A stretch of DNA of 8,196 bases from Clostridia bacterium (lineage in GTDB: Bacteria; Bacillota; Clostridia; UBA1381), in NCBI GenBank assembly GCA_008668455.1, contig RQCD01000082.1, positions 1 to 8,196 of the forward strand, given 5' to 3'. Position 1 is the stretch's first letter, and every line of letters begins with the position of its first letter. The notes below the pieces were generated by a model that worked only from the letters and a program-made list of their open reading frames with translations, did no database searches and was not told the DNA's origin. The position numbers and the translations under genes are program-made. Below, one piece after another: positions 6,074 to 8,196 of this stretch.

Positions 6074-6115
6074 ATCAAAAAAAGCCGGAAAATGAAGTCA
6101 AAATCATTTTTCCGC
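6074..6115 (-). terminator. Intrinsic terminator upstream of the spoIIIA promoter
   Basis: GCCGGAAAATGA (6084-6095) and TCATTTTTCCGC (6104-6115) form a hairpin of about 10 bp with one bulged T. On the minus strand it is followed by a run of seven T (complement of 6076-6083). It would stop transcription coming from the right and so insulate the sporulation promoter. Confidence 0.7.
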
Positions 6116-6334
6116 TCTTGACGATGTAAATCACAGTTCATTGCTGCTAAGAATTAAGATACGAAGTGTAATTCCAAAACGGAGCTGATAAACAGAAATC
6201 AAAAAATTTAAGCACAAAGAAAAAAACACCGCAAAAGCGGTGCTTTCTGGCACTGACGGTCAATTTTAATACGACCGAAAAAGTTGTGCATTTTTCAAAA
6301 AGATTAGTTCATAGTGAACTTTTCTTTTTCTCAA
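6116..6334. other. Intergenic stretch with no supported gene
   Basis: This region holds no convincing gene. It contains a minus-strand terminator at 6219-6242, an inverted repeat AGTTCA-TAG-TGAACT (6306-6320) that is followed by a T-rich run on the plus strand, and a short inverted pair CGGTC/GACCG near 6257-6278. A 75-codon minus-strand frame starting at 6493 crosses it and ends at 6266, but it is mostly built from the repeat copy beside it. The native upstream neighbour of spoIIIAA cannot be recognised here. Confidence 0.5.
6219..6242 (-). terminator. Intrinsic terminator
   Basis: CACCGC (6227-6232), an AAAA loop, and GCGGTG (6237-6242) form a perfect hairpin. On the minus strand it is followed by seven T and then C. 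It is the first strong stop for minus-strand transcripts coming from the aldo/keto reductase region, about 550 nt downstream of that gene. Confidence 0.75.
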
Positions 6335-6552
6335 GTCAAGACAGGAGAACAGTGAATAATAAGAACCATCACGAAATATAACGAAATCAAAGATTTCTAT
6401 ATTTCGGAGAACCTTGTTATGCCAAAGCATAATGGGACCTACTAACTTTTCCCTATTTTTTCTGCATTGCTTTTCATCAGAACCCGCAGGCATATCAGAT
6501 TTTCCTGCCCGATATGTAAATATTTATTATCGGCAAACTATTTTATTAAATT
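6335..6552. repeat. Direct repeat, copy A (218 bp, left of the reductase)
   Basis: Copy A shares three blocks with copy B, in the same order and orientation. They are GTCAAG-n-CAGG-n-GAACAGTGAATAATA (6335-6361), GGACCTACTA then TTTTCCCTATTTTTTC (about 6435-6462), and a 74-bp core (6479-6552) with only about five or six differences. The core contains two inverted pairs: GCAGG with CCTGC, and CCGATA with TATCGG around an AT-rich centre. Copy A has about 72 extra bases (about 6362-6433) absent from copy B. On the minus strand it starts 24 nt after the stop of the orphan frame at 6576. Confidence 0.85.
6362..6433. repeat. Palindromic insert within repeat copy A
   Basis: This block is missing from copy B. 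It contains a near-perfect 15-bp stem: CGAAATATA plus GAAATC (6372-6388, with AC bulged) pairs with GATTTC plus TATATTTCG (6392-6406). A second hairpin TTATGC-CAAA-GCATAA follows (6417-6432). Similar short sequences stand at both edges (ATAATaaGAACC and ATAATgGGACC), which could be an imperfect target duplication. Confidence 0.6.
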
Positions 6553-6575
6553 GTATGGACTTGACACAAGTAATT

Positions 6576-6740
6576 CTATACTAAGACGATAGAACCGTCC
6601 TCTTGTCTTACTAAATGCTTTCTCACCCGATCACCTGCAAATTCCCATTTACCTATTTCTACATTTTCCGACACTCTTACTATAAAGACTGTATAATTTA
6701 GATGACGAGCATCAACGGCTCCCTCGTGTAAAGGGAGCTG
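6576..6740 (-). pseudogene. Orphan 54-codon open frame, probable C-terminal gene fragment
   Basis: The minus strand is open from an in-frame TGA (6741-6743) to TAG (6576-6578). The 54 codons contain no ATG and no ribosome site. Its product looks like real protein rather than random AT-rich code: RHLNYTVFIVRVSENVEIGKWEFAG, followed by DRVRKHLVRQEDGSIVLV, with charged and hydrophobic residues in a beta-strand-like rhythm. I do not recognise the family with confidence. It may be the C-terminal end of a longer gene whose front was lost when the region was rearranged. It lies between the reductase and repeat copy A. Confidence 0.4.
6718..6738. repeat. Short hairpin downstream of the reductase
   Basis: GCTCCCT (6718-6724) and AGGGAGC (6732-6738) form a perfect 7-bp stem with a 7-nt loop, 54 nt after the reductase stop codon on the minus strand. 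No T run follows on either strand, so I do not call it an intrinsic terminator. It could protect the 3' end of the message. Confidence 0.4.
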
Positions 6741-6791
6741 TCAGCTATCAAATCATACATTTTATCTACATCAACAAGACAAATGGATTCT

Positions 6792-7784
6792 TCATAAAAC
6801 TATTGAATCGATTTGCTCGTACTCTTCTTTTGTGAAATTAATATTGTCCGTCATTTTAAGATTTTGTAGTATTTGTTCAGGTTTCGAAGCTCCAATCAAA
6901 ACACTGGTAATACCTTTATGGCTATACACCCACGAAAGCGCCATTTGTGCGAGAGTTTGTCCTCTATCTTTTGCCATTCTATTTAATTTTCTGATTTTTT
7001 CTAGCACTTCTGCGGACAAAGCGTTTTCATTTAAAAATCTACTGTCCGTCCTCACTCTGCTATCATCCGGAATGCCATTTAAATAACGGTCAGTAAGAAG
7101 TCCCTGAGCAAGAGGACTGAAAGCAATCATTCCTTTTTTCTTTTCAACAGAACTTTTGAGTATACCGTTTATCTCAACACTTCTGTCTAAAATAGAATAC
7201 CTGTTTTGATTGATAATAAACGGACAATGAAGTTCTTCAAGAATACTTGCTGCTTCTTCCATCGTTTTTCCGTCGTAATTTGACAATCCAACATAAAGAG
7301 CCTTTCCGCTTTTTACTATACTATCAAGTGCCCACATTGTTTCATAAAGCGGTGTATCCGGATCCATTCTGTGATGATAGAAAATGTCAACATAATCAAC
7401 CCTCATTCTTTTTAGACTCTGGTCTATGCTGGCAGTTAGGTATTTTTTACTTCCCCACTCACCGTAAGGACCCTGCCACATATAATACCCCGCCTTCGTA
7501 CTTATTATCATTTCATCGCGATATGCCTTTAAGTCATCGTTTACGATTTTGCCAAAATTTATTTCAGCACTTCCCGCTGCTGGGCCATAATTATTGGCAA
7601 GATCAAAATGTGTTATACCATTATCAAAAGCAGTAAAGCACATCTTACGCATATTTTCAAAATCGGCATTATCCCCAAAATTGTGCCATAAACCAAAAGA
7701 CACTGCCGGAAGTTTTAATCCGCTTTCACCACATTTTCTATATTCAATATTTTCGTACCTTTTTCCACTGGGAGTATAATTCAT
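6792..7784 (-). CDS. Aldo/keto reductase, YghZ / L-glyceraldehyde-3-phosphate reductase type
   Basis: This is a cytoplasmic NADPH-dependent reductase of 330 residues with a TIM-barrel fold. The catalytic tetrad is visible: D61 and Y66 in THFDLANNYGP, K97 in IISTKAGY and H138 in YHHRMDPDTP. The front RRCG-like motif (YRKCGESGLKLPAVSFGLWHNFGD at 15-38) and WQGPYGEWGSKKYL (103-116) are characteristic of the YghZ subfamily, which reduces L-glyceraldehyde 3-phosphate and methylglyoxal-like aldehydes. NADPH-binding residues are expected in SPLAQGLLTDRYL (223-235) and LIGASKPEQ (296-304). I chose the ATG at 7782-7784, 8 nt after AAAGGAA. The frame is open further upstream into the repeat, without family similarity. 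The gene is visibly more AT-rich than the sporulation genes and flanked by direct repeats, which suggests acquisition. Its real substrate here is not known. Confidence 0.93.
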   Translation of the reverse strand: MNYTPSGKRYENIEYRKCGESGLKLPAVSFGLWHNFGDNADFENMRKMCFTAFDNGITHFDLANNYGPAAGSAEINFGKIVNDDLKAYRDEMIISTKAGYYMWQGPYGEWGSKKYLTASIDQSLKRMRVDYVDIFYHHRMDPDTPLYETMWALDSIVKSGKALYVGLSNYDGKTMEEAASILEELHCPFIINQNRYSILDRSVEINGILKSSVEKKKGMIAFSPLAQGLLTDRYLNGIPDDSRVRTDSRFLNENALSAEVLEKIRKLNRMAKDRGQTLAQMALSWVYSHKGITSVLIGASKPEQILQNLKMTDNINFTKEEYEQIDSIVL

Positions 7785-7830
7785 AATTTCATTTCCTTTC
7801 GTCAAATTTCGACAATCTTTATAGACTCGC
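7785..7830. promoter_or_regulatory. Leader of the reductase gene with its ribosome site
   Basis: The ribosome site AAAGGAA is read on the minus strand 8 nt before the ATG. A TATAAA lies at about 7819-7824, but no good -35 box stands 16-18 bp upstream, so I do not claim a promoter. Any promoter would have to lie partly in repeat copy B. Confidence 0.4.
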
Positions 7831-7985
7831 GTCAAGTCAGGCGAACAGTGAATAATAGGACCTACTATTTTCCCTATTTTTTCAACTGTTTTTCCTTTAA
7901 CATTTTTCTTTAGAACCCGCAGGAATAATAGATTTTCCTGCCCGATATGTAAATATTTATTATCGGCAAACTATTTTATTGAATT
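7831..7985. repeat. Direct repeat, copy B (155 bp, right of the reductase)
   Basis: Copy B matches copy A block by block: the opening segment at 7831-7857, the GGACCTACTA/TTTTCCCTATTTTTTC block at about 7858-7883, and the 74-bp core at 7912-7985. It lacks the palindromic insert and has a longer T-rich spacer before the core. On the minus strand it begins 9 nt after the stop codon of the dinD remnant and runs into the leader of the reductase gene. Confidence 0.85.
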
Positions 7986-7994
7986 TTAAAATTG

Positions 7995-8196
7995 TTATTC
8001 ATCAAGCATCAAAGTTCCTTCTTTTGCTTTTTTCTTAAGCCTCTGCATCTGTTCTTTTTCAATTTGAGCAATGCTTTTTTTGGGAGTGGGTAAATCTTCA
8101 GGCATTGTACCACCAATTTCTTCAATTGCTTTCCTAAATTATCTGCCAACTGTATTATGAACTTTAGTAGCAGTTTCTGCTTTATCAATTTTATCT
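7995..8196 (-). pseudogene. dinD: DinD-like DNA-damage-inducible protein, C-terminal part with internal stop
   Basis: Read from the right edge, the minus strand encodes DKIDKAETATKVHNTVGR, then a stop TAA (8139-8141), then FRKAIEEIGGTMPEDLPTPK and on to MLDE before the final TAA (7995-7997). This is the C-terminal region of the DinD family, in which a histidine-containing HN-x-VG motif is followed by a basic helix, 'GGTMPE-LP-P' and a Lys/Glu-rich tail. E. coli DinD is an SOS-induced inhibitor of RecA filament activity. The family aligns without a gap across the stop, so a single base change from a lysine or glutamate codon explains it. The 5' part lies outside the window. A sequencing error is the main alternative. 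Confidence 0.75.

Noticed and set aside
6266..6493. A 75-codon minus-strand frame starting with ATG in repeat copy A, with a weak AGGA ribosome site and a terminator shortly after its stop
   Set aside because: Its coding sequence is mostly repeat copy A and the palindromic insert. Copy B does not preserve the frame, and the product resembles no family I know. The palindrome explains the apparent codons.
6479..6552. Repeat core as an integron attC site, because it has paired inverted segments and follows gene ends
   Set aside because: The RYYYAAC / GTTRRRY core sites are not present in the right places, there are only two copies, and no integron integrase is visible.
7785..7973. A 62-codon open frame in phase with the reductase that would give it an N-terminal extension through repeat copy B
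   Set aside because: The reductase family starts at the chosen ATG, which has a good ribosome site. In copy A the same frame is broken by stop codons, so it is not conserved coding sequence.
6335..7985. A CRISPR array or composite insertion-sequence transposon
   Set aside because: There are only two long, diverged repeat copies about 1.3 kb apart, no regular spacers, no cas genes and no transposase.

Overview
The window comes from an anaerobic, endospore-forming Firmicute of the class Clostridia. It holds a complete spoIIIA operon (spoIIIAA to spoIIIAH) followed by an Asp23-family gene, with Clostridia-style AGGAGG ribosome sites, GTG/TTG starts and overlapping reading frames. I cannot name a genus. 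All recognisable intact genes are on the minus strand, so the story reads from right to left.

Right part (about 6120-8196): an AT-rich accessory stretch. It contains the decayed 3' end of a dinD-like gene cut by a stop codon, an intact aldo/keto reductase of the YghZ / L-glyceraldehyde-3-phosphate reductase type, and a 54-codon orphan open frame. Two diverged copies of a direct repeat (6335-6552 and 7831-7985) flank the reductase. Each copy lies just downstream of one of the degraded frames. One copy carries an extra palindromic insert of about 72 bp. Two minus-strand intrinsic terminators (6219-6242 and 6074-6115) insulate this zone from the sporulation operon.

Middle (1053-6062): a SigE-like promoter drives spoIIIAA, AB, AC, AD, AE, AF, AG and AH. 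These encode the mother-cell half of the SpoIIIA-SpoIIQ feeding channel. AA is the ATPase, AB/AC/AD/AE are the membrane platform, and AF/AG/AH are ring-forming proteins. The genes overlap or nearly touch except at one place. Between AD and AE sits a 264-bp, highly self-complementary element with imperfect terminal inverted repeats. A perfect Shine-Dalgarno sequence is left stranded directly behind the AD stop codon, about 307 nt from the AE start. The likeliest reading is a MITE-like insertion between a ribosome site and its gene.

Left part (1-1030): an Asp23/Gls24-family gene with its own SigA-type promoter ends at a perfect 17-bp palindromic terminator. Beyond it are a plus-strand remnant of a BrnA/CopG-like antitoxin, then the SigA promoter and first 70 codons of valS. 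The antitoxin remnant abuts the valS promoter, and the valS leader is too short for a T-box.

I do not see a defence system, CRISPR array, rRNA or tRNA. The best candidates for something undescribed are the structured element inside the spoIIIA operon and the paired repeat family around the reductase.
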